Positions 17,303 to 26,775 of a stretch of 64,000 bases of DNA are shown here, in pieces. The stretch's first letter is position 1. Every line of letters begins with the position of its first letter. The stretch is from Planctomycetota bacterium (GTDB lineage Bacteria; Planctomycetota; Planctomycetia; JALXBF01): positions 1 through 64,000 of the forward strand of contig JALXBF010000039.1 of NCBI GenBank assembly GCA_026991575.1. Direction: 5' to 3'. The notes beneath the pieces were generated by a model, which did not search any database, was not told the DNA's origin, and was given only the letters and a program-made list of their open reading frames with translations. The translations under genes were made by a program, and so were the position numbers.

Positions 17303-18313
17303 CTACACCTCCTGGTTCGTTTGGCCAGACGGTTCTTCCAGATGGGGGACCAGCACACGGATGCGAACCTTCTTGCCATCCGGAAGTACCAGCTCGACCC
17401 TAGCGTCGCCTACTCGCTCGTCCGTGCTCAGTCGAAGCAAGGCGGCACCGGTAGTATGCAGCGGCACAAGCTCAGCATGCCACTTGCCCGACGAAGCGTG
17501 CACCACTTCCAACACCGTACGGCGTTCCACGTGAGCAGGCACGGGTTGCTCAGCCACGAGTTGGCCATTCTTCCATACCGCCACCACGACGCTTGGTACC
17601 GCTAGTCGGCGCTCAGGCAACTTGACGATCAACGGGATCTGTGCCGGTACGGGCCTCGACGTCCCTCCCTCGTCGATGACGTTTAGAACCAGTTCCACTT
17701 GTCCCGTCGGGGGCCCGACGAGGCGGGCCGCTTTGGCCTCGAGGTGCAACATCCACGGCGGACCGCTCACAGTCGCGTCAACGCCCAATACAGTGCAGTT
17801 CTCCACGCGCACGCCGCGCACCGTGACCCCTTCGACGGGATAGAGCGGTACGGAGAGCCGCACGGTGTGCGTGTCGACGGCGTTGGCGTCTAGCACGATC
17901 TTCTTCGGCGACTGCACCGCTGAGCGTCGCCGCACGACGAAGCGTAACGTGACCTCGCGTCGGTCCGGATCGTTCGTGTGAAGGACGACCCAGCCGGAAG
18001 TTTGGGCACGGCCAAACGGCACACGCACGCGCAGGTGAATGGCTCCTTCATCCCCGGGTGCGATCCGATCAGGCCTTAACTCGGCCGCAAGACAGGAACA
18101 GGACTTCTGACCCAACCCAAGTTCTAGCGGAGCGTCGCCGCGGTTGTAGACGCGCAGCGTCGCCTCCCGCACTTCACCAGGCCAGCCCTCCCCGAAATCG
18201 TACGGGCAGCTCAACACCTCGATCACCGGTCGGGCCGGCGCACACCCACCGATCACTGCAGCCGCCAGACACGCCCACCATCCGCGTGCCTGTCGCTCTC
18301 CGCCCCCCGTCAT
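17303..18313 (-). CDS. DUF1573 lipoprotein
   Basis: A 336-residue lipoprotein: signal peptide with lipobox near AAAVIGGC, then the canonical DUF1573 domain, CPYDFGEGWPGEVREATLRVYNRGDAPLELG, followed by the family's cysteine motif SCSCLAAELRPDRIAPG and VLHTNDPDRREVTLRFVV. A second, beta-rich half (about residues 135-336) has no named family. I use ATG at 18313; the track's longer form begins with TTG at 18343 and either is possible. It is the first gene of the minus-strand envelope cluster, with a plausible promoter at 18377-18407. The stop codon sits inside the ribosome-binding site of the Cys-rich gene, which implies coupling. Confidence 0.78.
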   Translation of the reverse strand: MTGGGERQARGWWACLAAAVIGGCAPARPVIEVLSCPYDFGEGWPGEVREATLRVYNRGDAPLELGLGQKSCSCLAAELRPDRIAPGDEGAIHLRVRVPFGRAQTSGWVVLHTNDPDRREVTLRFVVRRRSAVQSPKKIVLDANAVDTHTVRLSVPLYPVEGVTVRGVRVENCTVLGVDATVSGPPWMLHLEAKAARLVGPPTGQVELVLNVIDEGGTSRPVPAQIPLIVKLPERRLAVPSVVVAVWKNGQLVAEQPVPAHVERRTVLEVVHASSGKWHAELVPLHTTGAALLRLSTDERVGDARVELVLPDGKKVRIRVLVPHLEEPSGQTNQEV

Positions 18314-19314
18314 GGCTCCAACTGCTCCCCTCGACTTGGCCAACCGCCGCTATCTCACACAGAGGACGACACTTACATTATCCTCCTCTCCTCCTCCTCC
18401 TTGTCAACCTGCCCGCCAGCACCGGGATGCGTTTCAGCTCTTGCAGCGTGTCCGTCGGAACATGCCGTGGACTCAGGGCGCGCGCAGCTGGGCTCCCTGG
18501 CAACGGGCACACAGGCCGGTCGAGACGATAGCATGCACCACATCCGCTGCAAGAGCGGGATCACACGCCCGGACAGGCGGGCTTGGGACCGCTTCAGGCG
18601 ATCGGACGAACCGAACACCTGCACAGGCTAACGCGATGCAACATCGCCGCGGCGGGACGGGTATCATCATCGCGTGCGCTACCGGACTGTCGTCTCCGAG
18701 CCCCATGCTGTCGCTGATGCTCAGCCGAACATCGGGCCGCACACGCGAATAGTCCCGTAAATGCTCAGTGTGGACACATCGCATGCGTTTGGCTTGCCCG
18801 GCCCTTGTGTCCGTGCATCTCTTCACAACCTCGCATTCACGGACAGAATCCGAGGGCCATGTGATGGAGCATGGCCCCGGATTCTTTGCCCAGAGAACTG
18901 TGGAAGAAGCCACCACCTCCAAGCGCAAGGGTGGTGGGCCGGGGCGCCGGGCGTGGCGGAAGCGTGCGAAAAAGCTCGAGGGATCGGTCGCGGAGCAGAT
19001 GGTGAATGTCGGGCATCCGGGGATCGAGAACCAAAAACTAGCCCGTCTAGGTAGCAATCCGGAAGCGCAGCTGAAGAGGCAAACTAGCTCGCCGATGCCC
19101 AGAACCCGGTCTAGCGACCCAGCAGGTCGATCCTGTTCGCCATACTCACGGATTGCCTTCTTGCAACGCATCGGCCAGGCCTTGATGGCCTGCAGTGCCG
19201 CCAGTCCCCTCGCCATCCATGTGCTGCCACCGAGCTCACCGCCGTCTGGCAGCCGCCCCCCGCTGGGCAGTCACTGTCTAGCAGACCGGTTGGTACCGTC
19301 GGCACGCTGTCGGA
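18314..19314. other. 1 kb intergenic region; only a promoter recognised
   Basis: Long frames exist on both strands (18473-19216 minus; 18768-19385 plus), but they overlap each other, lack ribosome-binding sites and show random-looking arginine, serine and proline-rich composition with no motif, so I do not call them genes. I looked for RNase P, tmRNA, SRP and tRNA signatures and found none. The left end carries the promoter of the DUF1573 gene. Confidence 0.4.
18377..18407 (-). promoter_or_regulatory. Sigma-70-like promoter for the DUF1573 gene
   Basis: On the minus strand TTGACA (18402-18407), a purine-rich spacer made of GGAGGAGGAGGAGAGGA repeats, and GATAAT (18377-18382) form a -35/-10 pair with 19 bases between them. 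The spacer is slightly long. Transcription would start around 18370, about 55 bases before the ATG at 18313. Confidence 0.5.
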
Positions 19315-19995
19315 CTATTCTTCCGCGTAACCAACAACGATTAGTCGCAGCACCAGCTGCTTGCCGCCGCTGCCTCGGGCCTTAACGGTCATGATCGCAT
19401 ACTCATGCCCCTCGTCCCACACCATCTCGGGCAGTTTCCCGGGCTTCTCAGGCGGAGTCATCAGGTATAGAATCGCCGGATGATCCGACATCGCCGCGTT
19501 CTTGCTGAGTTCCATCATCTCCTCTGGATCCATCCTGTCCGGCTTCGTGTCCTCGTCGGCCAGTTGCAGCGTCAGGAAATCGCGTGTCTCCGACGTGCCC
19601 AGATGGTTGCCGTCCTCGAGCTGCAGGCAGTAGCGCAGCGTGTATACGCCCGGATCGATGATTTGCTGGCGGAAGTCCTCAAAATCACTCCCCTTCGGTA
19701 CTCGGAGCGCACCGATCAAGTCTCCCGATTGAAACGGGTACTTGATGTTTAGCGTCGGCTTGAAGCCTTCGGCAACCGGCAGCTGCTTGCGGAACCAGAT
19801 CTCACACCAGGGATTGCCATCCGCGTCTGTGACGCGGTACATGGTATCGGACAGCTCCTTGCGAATCGCTGCGGACAGTTCGCTCGGTGGCTCTTGCTGG
19901 ACGACCTCAACCTTGTACGGAGGGTTTGGTTCAACCAGGGCGGGGAAACTTAGCAGAACGGCAGCCAGAAGGGTGCTGAAGGAGGCAAGCTTCAT
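19315..19995 (-). CDS. Secreted protein of unknown function
   Basis: A 226-residue protein with a clean signal peptide (MKLASFSTLLAAVLLSFPALVEP). The mature part has SELSAAIRKELSDTMYRVTDADGNPWCEIWFRKQLPV, then PFQSGDLIGALRVPKGSDFEDFRQQIIDPGVYTLRYCLQLEDGNH, LGTSETRDFLTLQLADEDTKPD and a C-terminal beta pair. The central GVYTLRYCLQ segment suggests a beta-sandwich. No enzymatic motif is visible. It lies 172 bp downstream of the DUF1326 gene on the same strand and may be co-transcribed. Family unrecognised; probably periplasmic. Confidence 0.75.
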   Translation of the reverse strand: MKLASFSTLLAAVLLSFPALVEPNPPYKVEVVQQEPPSELSAAIRKELSDTMYRVTDADGNPWCEIWFRKQLPVAEGFKPTLNIKYPFQSGDLIGALRVPKGSDFEDFRQQIIDPGVYTLRYCLQLEDGNHLGTSETRDFLTLQLADEDTKPDRMDPEEMMELSKNAAMSDHPAILYLMTPPEKPGKLPEMVWDEGHEYAIMTVKARGSGGKQLVLRLIVVGYAEE

Positions 19996-20167
19996 CGCAC
20001 GCTCCCAACAGATGCAGGCGTCACAGGTGTCGGATCATGGTGGGTCGGACCGGCGGGCAGGAACCGGGCGCGCGAAGTGTGCCGCCACCTAAGCGGACCC
20101 GGTGGCAAACCCTCCGCGCGCCCGCTCCTGCCCCAGTCGGTGGGCGGATTGCGCGGCGGCGGCCGCG

Positions 20168-20836
20168 TTAGTCGGTCACGTAGAAGGTTCCGATAAACGC
20201 GCTGCGCTTCTCAGGGCTCGACCAGGTTGTCTTCAGCCCCTTACCGCGGAACGTATGCCGCGTGGCCACCACGGCCTGGAAGCCGGGATTTAGCTGTACC
20301 AGCGGCTCGTAGTAGACGTACTCGTTGACGCACGTGCTGTCAGCAGCCGTGGCGGGCCGGGTCCGAAGCTCAACGTCCTTGCCGGCCCTCAGCACAACGC
20401 GGCCTTCACCGAGCTGGCGGAATTCGATCTCCGCAGGCTGCACCCGGACGACGTTCTCCAGCAGCTTACCGGCCATACGGCGAGCGAACCGAACCAGGGC
20501 GTCGCGCTGGGCTTTCGTGGCGCGAGCGTCCACGTAGACGACGCTGTAGGCCGGATACGGGTTGCGGAATGGCGTACCCAGGGTCGCCTGAGCTTCCACG
20601 GCTGCAACGATCTTTAGTCCCGCAAGATCTACGCCATCGAGTTTGCCCTCGGTAATGTGCCAGGCTAGTACCGCCTGGCTCCCGGCCAAGTTCACTTCCG
20701 ACTCAGCAAAGCACGGTCCGACATAAACGTCGCAGGTGCGAGCCTCAATGTAGCGGCCGGAAATCTGCGCATGAGCCACCGACGAGAGCAACACCGCTGC
20801 GAGAAACGCGCCAAAAGCACCAATCACGCCGCGCAT
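20168..20836 (-). CDS. Secreted DUF1326-domain protein
   Basis: The 222-residue product starts with a signal peptide (MRGVIGAFGAFLAAVLLSSVAHA) and then shows the DUF1326 opening, ISGRYIEARTCDVYVGPCFAESEVNLAGSQAVLAWHI, with its two conserved cysteines. The rest includes VYVDARATKAQRDALVRFARRM and a C-terminal GTFYVTD. ATG at 20836 has GGAG upstream, so the 17 extra residues of the track are not used. DUF1326 proteins are exported in planctomycetes and others, and their biochemical role is not established. Confidence 0.82.
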   Translation of the reverse strand: MRGVIGAFGAFLAAVLLSSVAHAQISGRYIEARTCDVYVGPCFAESEVNLAGSQAVLAWHITEGKLDGVDLAGLKIVAAVEAQATLGTPFRNPYPAYSVVYVDARATKAQRDALVRFARRMAGKLLENVVRVQPAEIEFRQLGEGRVVLRAGKDVELRTRPATAADSTCVNEYVYYEPLVQLNPGFQAVVATRHTFRGKGLKTTWSSPEKRSAFIGTFYVTD

Positions 20837-20901
20837 CTGTGATTCTCCTCCGCTAAGAGCACTGCCCGTTGCCCGAGCGGCGGTCACCGCCGCGACCGAC
20901 T

Positions 20902-21255
20902 CTAGACGCCAAAAGAGCTACCGCAGCCACACGTCCGGCGGGCATTCGGGTTGTTGAACACGAAGCCGCGGCGATCGAGACCTTCGTAGAAGTCGAGTTC
21001 GGTGCCTTTCAGATACATCAAGCTCCGCTTGTCGACCACGAGCCGGATGCCGTGCTGCTCGAACAGCTCGTCGGTCTCCGGGTCGTAGCGGTCATCGAAC
21101 CGCAGGTCGTACTGAAAGCCGCTGCAGCCGCCTCCCTGAATCCCCATGCGAAGTACGACGTTCTCGGGCAGGCTGTCCTTCTGCTCGTCCATGATACGCT
21201 TCACTTCTTTGGCGGCTCGTTCGGTGAGGGTGATGGCTAGGTGAGTCGTGGACAT
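20902..21255 (-). CDS. iscA: A-type iron-sulfur carrier (IscA/ErpA/HesB family)
   Basis: A 117-residue cytosolic scaffold or carrier that receives Fe-S clusters and passes them to apoproteins. All three ligand cysteines are present: GGGCSGFQYDL, and CGCGSSF at the C-terminus. The conserved ITLTERAAKEVKRIM start and FEQHGIRLVVDKRSLMYLKGTELDF core match the family, whose usual length is 105-125. ATG at 21255 has AGGAGAG upstream. It follows iscS on the same strand by 107 bp. TATACT at 21312-21317 on the minus strand could be a private -10 box, so it may also be transcribed on its own. Confidence 0.93.
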   Translation of the reverse strand: MSTTHLAITLTERAAKEVKRIMDEQKDSLPENVVLRMGIQGGGCSGFQYDLRFDDRYDPETDELFEQHGIRLVVDKRSLMYLKGTELDFYEGLDRRGFVFNNPNARRTCGCGSSFGV

Positions 21256-21361
21256 TGCTGGCTCTCCTGTCAGTCGCGCCCGTGACAAACCGCCACTGTT
21301 CACACCAACTAAGTATATCGATTGCCGTTGATCTGAGCGAGCCGCCCGGCCAGCAGCCTGC

Positions 21362-22543
21362 TCAATCCGAGCGGCTCTTCCAGATGGCGCTCATCTCGCG
21401 CAGCTTCCGCACAGCCGCCACCACGCGCTCGGCCACAAAATCGACCTCTTCCTCCGTATTCGGCCTACCCAGCCCGAAGCGCAGGCTCGCCCGGGCCAGC
21501 TCCTCGCTGCGGCCGATCGCCTCAAGCACGTGGCTCGGATGCGGCGTAGCCGACGTGCAGGCCGAACCGGAGCTCAATGCCACCTCCGGCAGACTCATCA
21601 GTAGCGCCTCGCCATCGACGTAGGCAAAGCTCAGGTTAAGGTTGCCCGGCAGCCGCCGTTGCGGATGCCCGTTCAGGTAGACGTCTTCCAGGGCAGTGAG
21701 GATTCGCTCCTGGAGCCGATCCCGTAGCCGGGCCAGTCGGTTCATCTCCGCTTCCAATAGCTCGCCGGCAAGCTGACAGGCAGCCCCGAAACCGACGATC
21801 AGCGGCACGGGCAACGTTCCGCTACGTAGCCCACGTTCGTGACCGCCGCCATCCAGCAGCGGCGCGAGCCGCACCGGCGGGCGGCCCCGCCGGACGTACA
21901 ACGCTCCTACCCCCTTCGGGCCATACAGCTTGTGCGCCGAACAGCTGAGCAGATCCACTGACCAGTCGCGAACGTTGACCGGAATGTGGCCCACCGCCTG
22001 TGTTGCATCCGTGTGGAACAGCACGCCATGCTCGCGAGCAATTGCCCCGATCTCGGCAACATAGTGAATCGTGCCGATTTCGTTGTTGGCCGCCATGATC
22101 GAAATCAGCACCGTGTCCGGTCGAATCGCGCGGCGCACGTCGTCCGGATCGACCAGGCCATAGCGGTCCACCGGCAGGACCGTCAGCTGCCACCCCTCAC
22201 GCTCCAGCCGCCGACACGGGTCAAGCACGGCATGATGCTCGGTGGCAGACGTGATGATGTGGCGACCTCGGGACGCGTGCATCCACGCAACCCCTTTGAT
22301 CGCCAGGTTATTCGCCTCCGTAGCCCCGGACGTGAAGACAATCTCCCGTGGCTCTGCCCCGATCAACGCCGCGACCTGGCCGCGGGCTCGCTCCACCGCC
22401 TCCGCCGCCCGGCGACCGAACTCATGTGTGACGCTGGCGGCATTGCCGAATTCGTCACAGAAATACGGCAGCATCGCCTCCAGCACGCGGCGGTCTACCG
22501 GCGTCGTGGCGTGATGGTCCATGTAGATCGGCAGCTTCACCAT
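21362..22543 (-). CDS. iscS: Cysteine desulfurase (IscS/NifS type)
   Basis: A PLP enzyme that takes sulfur from cysteine for Fe-S clusters and thio-modifications. It has the family opening [36 protein letters not shown], the PLP lysine in [19 protein letters not shown] and the persulfide cysteine in [17 protein letters not shown]. This last is the longer, IscS-like active loop seen in NifS/IscS proteins and not in SufS. I start at ATG 22543 ([13 protein letters not shown]), giving 393 residues; the track's GTG at 22612 adds 23 residues with no conservation signal. It is paired with iscA downstream; no scaffold iscU is in the window. Confidence 0.93.
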   Translation of the reverse strand: MVKLPIYMDHHATTPVDRRVLEAMLPYFCDEFGNAASVTHEFGRRAAEAVERARGQVAALIGAEPREIVFTSGATEANNLAIKGVAWMHASRGRHIITSATEHHAVLDPCRRLEREGWQLTVLPVDRYGLVDPDDVRRAIRPDTVLISIMAANNEIGTIHYVAEIGAIAREHGVLFHTDATQAVGHIPVNVRDWSVDLLSCSAHKLYGPKGVGALYVRRGRPPVRLAPLLDGGGHERGLRSGTLPVPLIVGFGAACQLAGELLEAEMNRLARLRDRLQERILTALEDVYLNGHPQRRLPGNLNLSFAYVDGEALLMSLPEVALSSGSACTSATPHPSHVLEAIGRSEELARASLRFGLGRPNTEEEVDFVAERVVAAVRKLREMSAIWKSRSD

Positions 22544-22693
22544 GGCCGTCTGCTCCGGGGACAACGTCCCGTTCTGTTCATTGTCCGGCCCGGACTTGAC
22601 AGAAACAATCACCGCGCGATCCCATGGCCGACCACGGTAGCTTGCCGGGACGTCAACGCTTGCTTAACGCTGGCCGGCGGCCCCTCAACGAAG

Positions 22694-23536
22694 CTACCGC
22701 TGGGCGTCTGCGGTCCGGCCCATCGAAGCTAGACCCAACACGCGGCGTAACGACGTGATAGCCACCTCGGCAACCTGACGAGCATCCATCTGCCACAAGA
22801 CCGGGTTGAACAGCTCGACCGACACAGGCCCCTCGTAGCCGATTGCCCGCAACCGCTCAACGATCGGCCCGACGTCCCAGTCACCCTCACCGGGTAAGAT
22901 CCGGTCCGAATCGCGTGCCACCTCACGCAACAGACCCGCGACGTCGCAAAGCTGCACGTGGAAGAGGTTCTGCACCGTGAGCAACTCAAGGTCCGCCAGC
23001 TTGCTCGGACCGGTGTAGAAGTGGAATACATCCAGGCAGACGCCAACGTTGTCGGTTCCGAGTTCCTCCACCAGCTGGACGGCCGTCTCCAAGTTGTTGC
23101 CAAACGCTCCGCGTCCCTGAAACTCCAGAGCCAGCCGCACTCCGTACTCTGCCGCCCGCTCGGCCGCCTGTCGCAACCGGTCCATCGCCCGGGCCAGCTG
23201 CTGAGCGTCGAGCGCGCGGCCGAAGTCCAGGGGGACGACCAGGGTGCGCACGCCCAGGGCGCGGAGCAGCGGCAAGCGACGCTCCAGCAGTTTCATCGAC
23301 TCCTGTGCCACGGCGGGCACCTCGTTGACCAGGCCACCCTGTGGCGCAGCGACCGGAAAGAAAAGCTGTAGATCTGCCACCTGCTGCTTGATGTGATCCA
23401 GGTCGTGCTCCTTGAGCTGCTCCTCCAGCTTCGGCAACCACAGTTCCACATGCCAGCAGCCGGCCTGGGCATAGGCCGCCAGATCATCCAGGAACGACGT
23501 GCTCAACGTCACCGCTTGACTGACACACGGAATCAT
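22694..23536 (-). CDS. Sugar phosphate isomerase/epimerase-like TIM-barrel protein
   Basis: The 280-residue protein belongs to the AP-endonuclease-2/xylose-isomerase-like barrel superfamily. It shows YAQAGCWHVELWLP at the start, LALEFQGRGAFGNNLETAVQLVEELGTDNVGVCLDVFHFYTGPS (metal-ligand Glu and the Asp-x-x-His pair), FHVQLCDVAG, ILPGEGDWDVGPIVERLRAIGYEGPVSVELFNP, the last acidic ligand. These are the usual metal-binding positions of sugar isomerases and epimerases. The substrate is unknown. ATG at 23536 begins MIPCVSQAVTL. It is 220 bp downstream of the methyltransferase gene and shares its strand. Confidence 0.85.
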   Translation of the reverse strand: MIPCVSQAVTLSTSFLDDLAAYAQAGCWHVELWLPKLEEQLKEHDLDHIKQQVADLQLFFPVAAPQGGLVNEVPAVAQESMKLLERRLPLLRALGVRTLVVPLDFGRALDAQQLARAMDRLRQAAERAAEYGVRLALEFQGRGAFGNNLETAVQLVEELGTDNVGVCLDVFHFYTGPSKLADLELLTVQNLFHVQLCDVAGLLREVARDSDRILPGEGDWDVGPIVERLRAIGYEGPVSVELFNPVLWQMDARQVAEVAITSLRRVLGLASMGRTADAQR

Positions 23537-23757
23537 GGCGGCCTCTACCGTTGCAGACCCGCGCCACACCCGGCTGCTTCAACGGATTGTAGGACGCCAG
23601 CTGCTGGCCAGCGCGGCGTGCGTGCATCGAAAGGCAACGAGGAACGACGCCAGGCTTCGCGGGCTCTGCGCGGTAGCCGGTGCCCGCCACAGAGTGCGTG
23701 GCACGATGGTGTAGGCCCGAGAGCTACGGCGACAGTGCGGCGCGTTCGCAACGCTTC

Positions 23758-24465
23758 TCAGGCGGCCTGGCGTAGCGGTGGTGACCAGTGGCTCTGTTCG
23801 GTCGGTTCGGGCTCCACACGGCCTGCCATCGGCTTGCAGGCCACACCAACGGTGAGGATGAACGGGGCCAGACCTAGCTTGGCCTCTTGCCACACGTCAA
23901 CGAAACCGGCACGGGCAAAGAGTTCGCGGAATCGTCGGGCGGAGGCGTGCTTGACCGGCCCCTCCACGGTCACGACGCAGAAGTCGTAGATGAACCGGCC
24001 CCAGAGGCCGTCGCGGTAGCCGTCGATGATCATCAGCCGGCCTGCCGGCTTCAGTACCCGGTACATCTCCTCCACGGCTCGCTCCTGGTTCGGGAAGTGG
24101 TGGAAGCAGTTCGAGCAGGTCACGACATCGAAGGTGTTATCTCGGAACGGAATCGCCTCACCATCGGCCTGGACGACGTGAGCCGAGCCGTTGAAACGGC
24201 GGAGCCGACTAGCCCCCTGCCGGACCATGCCCCCGCAGAGATCAAGTCCCCAGACCTGGGCGGCACGGCCCTCGCACAGCAGCCGCTCCAGGAACTGGCC
24301 AGTGCCACAGCCCACATCCAGTACGCGTACCGGTTGAGCAACTGGCAACTCCTGAGCCAGGCGCGCGTGGGAGGGGCCGAAGAGAAGCCGCTGTAGGATG
24401 CTCCGATCGTAGCCCCGGCTCCAGTTCTCGAACTGCTCCATGGCATCCTGTTTCTTGTAGCTCAT
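23758..24465 (-). CDS. Class I SAM-dependent methyltransferase
   Basis: A 235-residue Methyltransf_11/UbiE-like enzyme. The SAM-binding motif I is VRVLDVGCGTGQFLERLL; motif II is near VWGLDLCGGMV, followed by ADGEAIPFRDNTFDVVTCSNCFHHFPNQERAVEEMYRVLKPAGRLMIID. The N-terminal EQFENWSRGYDRSILQRLLF recalls small-molecule and quinone methyltransferases. ATG at 24465 has GGGAGG five bases upstream; the track start at 24507 is not needed. Acceptor unknown. Its neighbour downstream is the TIM-barrel isomerase-like gene. Confidence 0.88.
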   Translation of the reverse strand: MSYKKQDAMEQFENWSRGYDRSILQRLLFGPSHARLAQELPVAQPVRVLDVGCGTGQFLERLLCEGRAAQVWGLDLCGGMVRQGASRLRRFNGSAHVVQADGEAIPFRDNTFDVVTCSNCFHHFPNQERAVEEMYRVLKPAGRLMIIDGYRDGLWGRFIYDFCVVTVEGPVKHASARRFRELFARAGFVDVWQEAKLGLAPFILTVGVACKPMAGRVEPEPTEQSHWSPPLRQAA

Positions 24466-24792
24466 CTGTCCTCCCGGACGTTGTTTTCCCGTGCCCGCGT
24501 CGAGCAAGTACCGTGCCGCCGGCCATCCGTACCCGCCAATCCCCCTGGCGCAGCCGATTCGGCCGTGTGCCCGCTCCCTTGGCCCCCGGTGTGGCCGCGT
24601 CTGACGGGGCCATCCTTACCGTTACCATCGGCAAAGATTGCGAATCCTTGCAAAATTTTCACGGTCCCGCCGCTCTTCGCCCTACCACCGCCCACCCCGA
24701 CGTTCTCGCCGGAGGTACCCACCAACCCGCCGCACGGGTCCGGCCACGTAAAGAGACGCAGCAGCGACGGCGGTGGGCGCTAGAATCGGTCG

Positions 24793-25695
24793 ATGGCAAC
24801 CGCATGGCAAGAAAAGCTGCTTGTGTTCTGTTTCTCACTGGCGGCGCTGACGGCAGCCGCTTCCGGCTGGCGTGTGTTCCGGCTGTGGCCGCTTCTCAGG
24901 CAGACCACGCTGGCGCCTGCGCTGTGGTGGTTGGGCCTGCTGCTGGCGCTGGCCTTTGCCGAAGCAGCCAGCTACGCGATCGGTCCGCATCTGGTCGTGC
25001 ACCACAGTCTGGCGATCCTAACTGCGATCGGCTTCGTGCTGCCAACGATCTACGTGCTCTGTACGCGCAGGCCGCGCCTACTGGCTAGCCACGCCTTGGT
25101 GGCACTGTTCCTGCTGATCACGTCCAACGACCTGTGGCTGCAGCTTTACACCGGGCAGTTCGGGGTCGAAGGAAGGCCGGCGCTGCATCAGGTGCGGTTC
25201 CTGTACCTGTGTCTGTTCACGGCGCTGGTAGCCGGCAATTACGTGTTGTCGCGGCTGAGGGTGGCCATTTTCGCCGCAACGCTTGGCGCCTTTGCCCATC
25301 TGCTCTCCGTGGGCCCGTGGCCGAAGCCATGGGAACCGTGGGCCCGAGCGATCGGGCTGTTGCTCATCGTGGCCGCCCCCCTTTTTCCCGTGCGGCTGGC
25401 CCCGGTGCCAGATCGCATTCGGTGCATCGTACGCTGTTTCGTTGACCTATGGGGTGTGGTCTGGTGGGAGCATGTGCGGGAACGGTTCAACGACGCTGCC
25501 AGGCGGCGGCGCTGGCCGGTGCGACTAACGTTGTCCGGTCTGGTCGATGCCGACAGCGAACAGCCGGTGGCTGGGAACCGAGTGGATCGTGCAGTCGAAG
25601 AGGAACTGCTGAGGCTGCTGGAGAGGTTCGCGCCCCGCGAGTTCTTCACCACCGCGTGTGCATCGGCCAGCCGTGGCCACCCATCCGATGGGTAG
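24793..25695 (+). CDS. Membrane protein of unknown function
   Basis: A 300-residue protein with about seven hydrophobic helices in residues 1-200 (LLVFCFSLAALTAAA, LAPALWWLGLLLALAFAEAASYAI, ILTAIGFVLPTIYVL, ALVALFLLI, FLYLCLFTALVAGNYVL, IGLLLIVAAPLFPV) and a charged cytoplasmic C-terminus (LWGVVWWEHVRERFNDAARRRRWPVRL). No family recognised. TAGAAT lies at 24781-24786, only six bases before the ATG, so if that is the -10 box the message would be almost leaderless. It is convergent with nrnA. Confidence 0.65.
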   Translation: MATAWQEKLLVFCFSLAALTAAASGWRVFRLWPLLRQTTLAPALWWLGLLLALAFAEAASYAIGPHLVVHHSLAILTAIGFVLPTIYVLCTRRPRLLASHALVALFLLITSNDLWLQLYTGQFGVEGRPALHQVRFLYLCLFTALVAGNYVLSRLRVAIFAATLGAFAHLLSVGPWPKPWEPWARAIGLLLIVAAPLFPVRLAPVPDRIRCIVRCFVDLWGVVWWEHVRERFNDAARRRRWPVRLTLSGLVDADSEQPVAGNRVDRAVEEELLRLLERFAPREFFTTACASASRGHPSDG

Positions 25696-25770
25696 CGCCC
25701 TGCGTCGGCCGCCACGATCGGGTACAGCCCCCGCCAGGGGAAAGGCACAAGAAGCGGCGGCGCGGCATCG

Positions 25771-26775
25771 CTACTGGCTACGGTGCTGCTGGGTCTGGAC
25801 CATCTGGTCCACGATGTTAAGCACGTAGGGAATCGCCTGTTCGATCGGCATCTCCAGTACCGCGCCAGCCGCACGGCGGTGGCCGCCACCACCGAAGCGG
25901 CCTGCAAGCACCGTGCTGTCAATGTCGTCCTTGGATCGGAAGCTGACCTTGGTCCGGTCGCGATCCAGTTCGATGAATAGCAACCCGACACGCGCTTCGG
26001 CAATGGTCAACGTGTAGTTGACCACGTCCTCGGTATCCTGTGACAGGGCGCCTGTTTCCTGCAGGTCGCGCATCCTGATGTAGGTGTAGGAGACTGCCCC
26101 ACCTGGGCTGATTTGCAGCCGCTCCAGGGCCCGGCCCATGAGATGAAGGCGTGCGAGGCTGTTTTCCTCGAAGACCCGCCTGTAGACGTATTCCGGTCGG
26201 GCACCAGCGTCCACCAGCTCCGCAGCGACGTAGAGCACGCGGGCGGATGTGCTGGAAAAGCGGAACCAGCCGGTATCGGTTGCTACGGCCGTGAAGAGTG
26301 CTTCGGCAATGGGCTGGGTCAACCGGCAGCCGAGCACCTGGAGGGCCTCCAGCACGAGGATCCCGCAGGCAGGCACGGATGTGTCCTTCAGCATCAGCGC
26401 GTTCAGATCGTCCTCACTGACGTGGTGATCGATGACAACCCGCTTTGCGGTACTACGCTCGACCAGGGGACGGACCGGACCGAGTTGATCCCAGGTGCTG
26501 GTGTCGACGACGATCACGACGTCGGCTTGCATCACGAGCGGTTCAGCGCGGGGATCGGCCGCTTCGATGATGCATTCGTCCGGATCGAGGAACTGGTACC
26601 GCTGCGGCGCCGGGCTAGGATTGACGATGGCTGCGTCCTTGCCTAGCTCGCGCAGGGCATGACTGAGCGCCACGGCACAGCCCAGCGAGTCGCCGTCCGG
26701 CCGGACGTGGCTGGTGACCACGAAGCGTTGGTTGCTCTCTACAGTTTCGGTCCAGCGCTGCCAATCCACCGCCAT
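25771..26775 (-). CDS. nrnA: DHH/DHHA1 phosphoesterase, nanoRNase/pAp phosphatase (NrnA-like)
   Basis: The 334-residue cytosolic enzyme degrades very short RNAs and/or dephosphorylates 3'-phosphoadenosine 5'-phosphate. DHH motifs are all visible: VVTSHVRPDGDSLGCAVAL (motif I), VIVVDTSTWDQLG (II), KRVVIDHHVSEDD (III) and the DHHA1 end SFRSKDDIDSTVLAGRFGGGGHRRAAGAVL. ATG at 26775 has AGGAG upstream; the 87 additional residues in the track look non-coding. It is last in the eight-gene operon starting with ltaE, with a larger gap (172 bp) before it than between the others. A sulfotransferase elsewhere in the window would generate pAp, one possible substrate. Confidence 0.88.
   Translation of the reverse strand: MAVDWQRWTETVESNQRFVVTSHVRPDGDSLGCAVALSHALRELGKDAAIVNPSPAPQRYQFLDPDECIIEAADPRAEPLVMQADVVIVVDTSTWDQLGPVRPLVERSTAKRVVIDHHVSEDDLNALMLKDTSVPACGILVLEALQVLGCRLTQPIAEALFTAVATDTGWFRFSSTSARVLYVAAELVDAGARPEYVYRRVFEENSLARLHLMGRALERLQISPGGAVSYTYIRMRDLQETGALSQDTEDVVNYTLTIAEARVGLLFIELDRDRTKVSFRSKDDIDSTVLAGRFGGGGHRRAAGAVLEMPIEQAIPYVLNIVDQMVQTQQHRSQ

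Noticed and set aside
18381-18400. GGAGGA repeats read as a simple-sequence repeat locus or multiple ribosome-binding sites
   Set aside because: They sit between a good -35 and -10 and are not followed by start codons; treated as promoter spacer.
18473-19216. 247-residue minus-strand ORF between the DUF1573 gene and the secreted protein gene
   Set aside because: No ribosome-binding site, no motif and random-looking residue mix; a plus-strand ORF (18768-19385) covers the same bases with equal lack of support.
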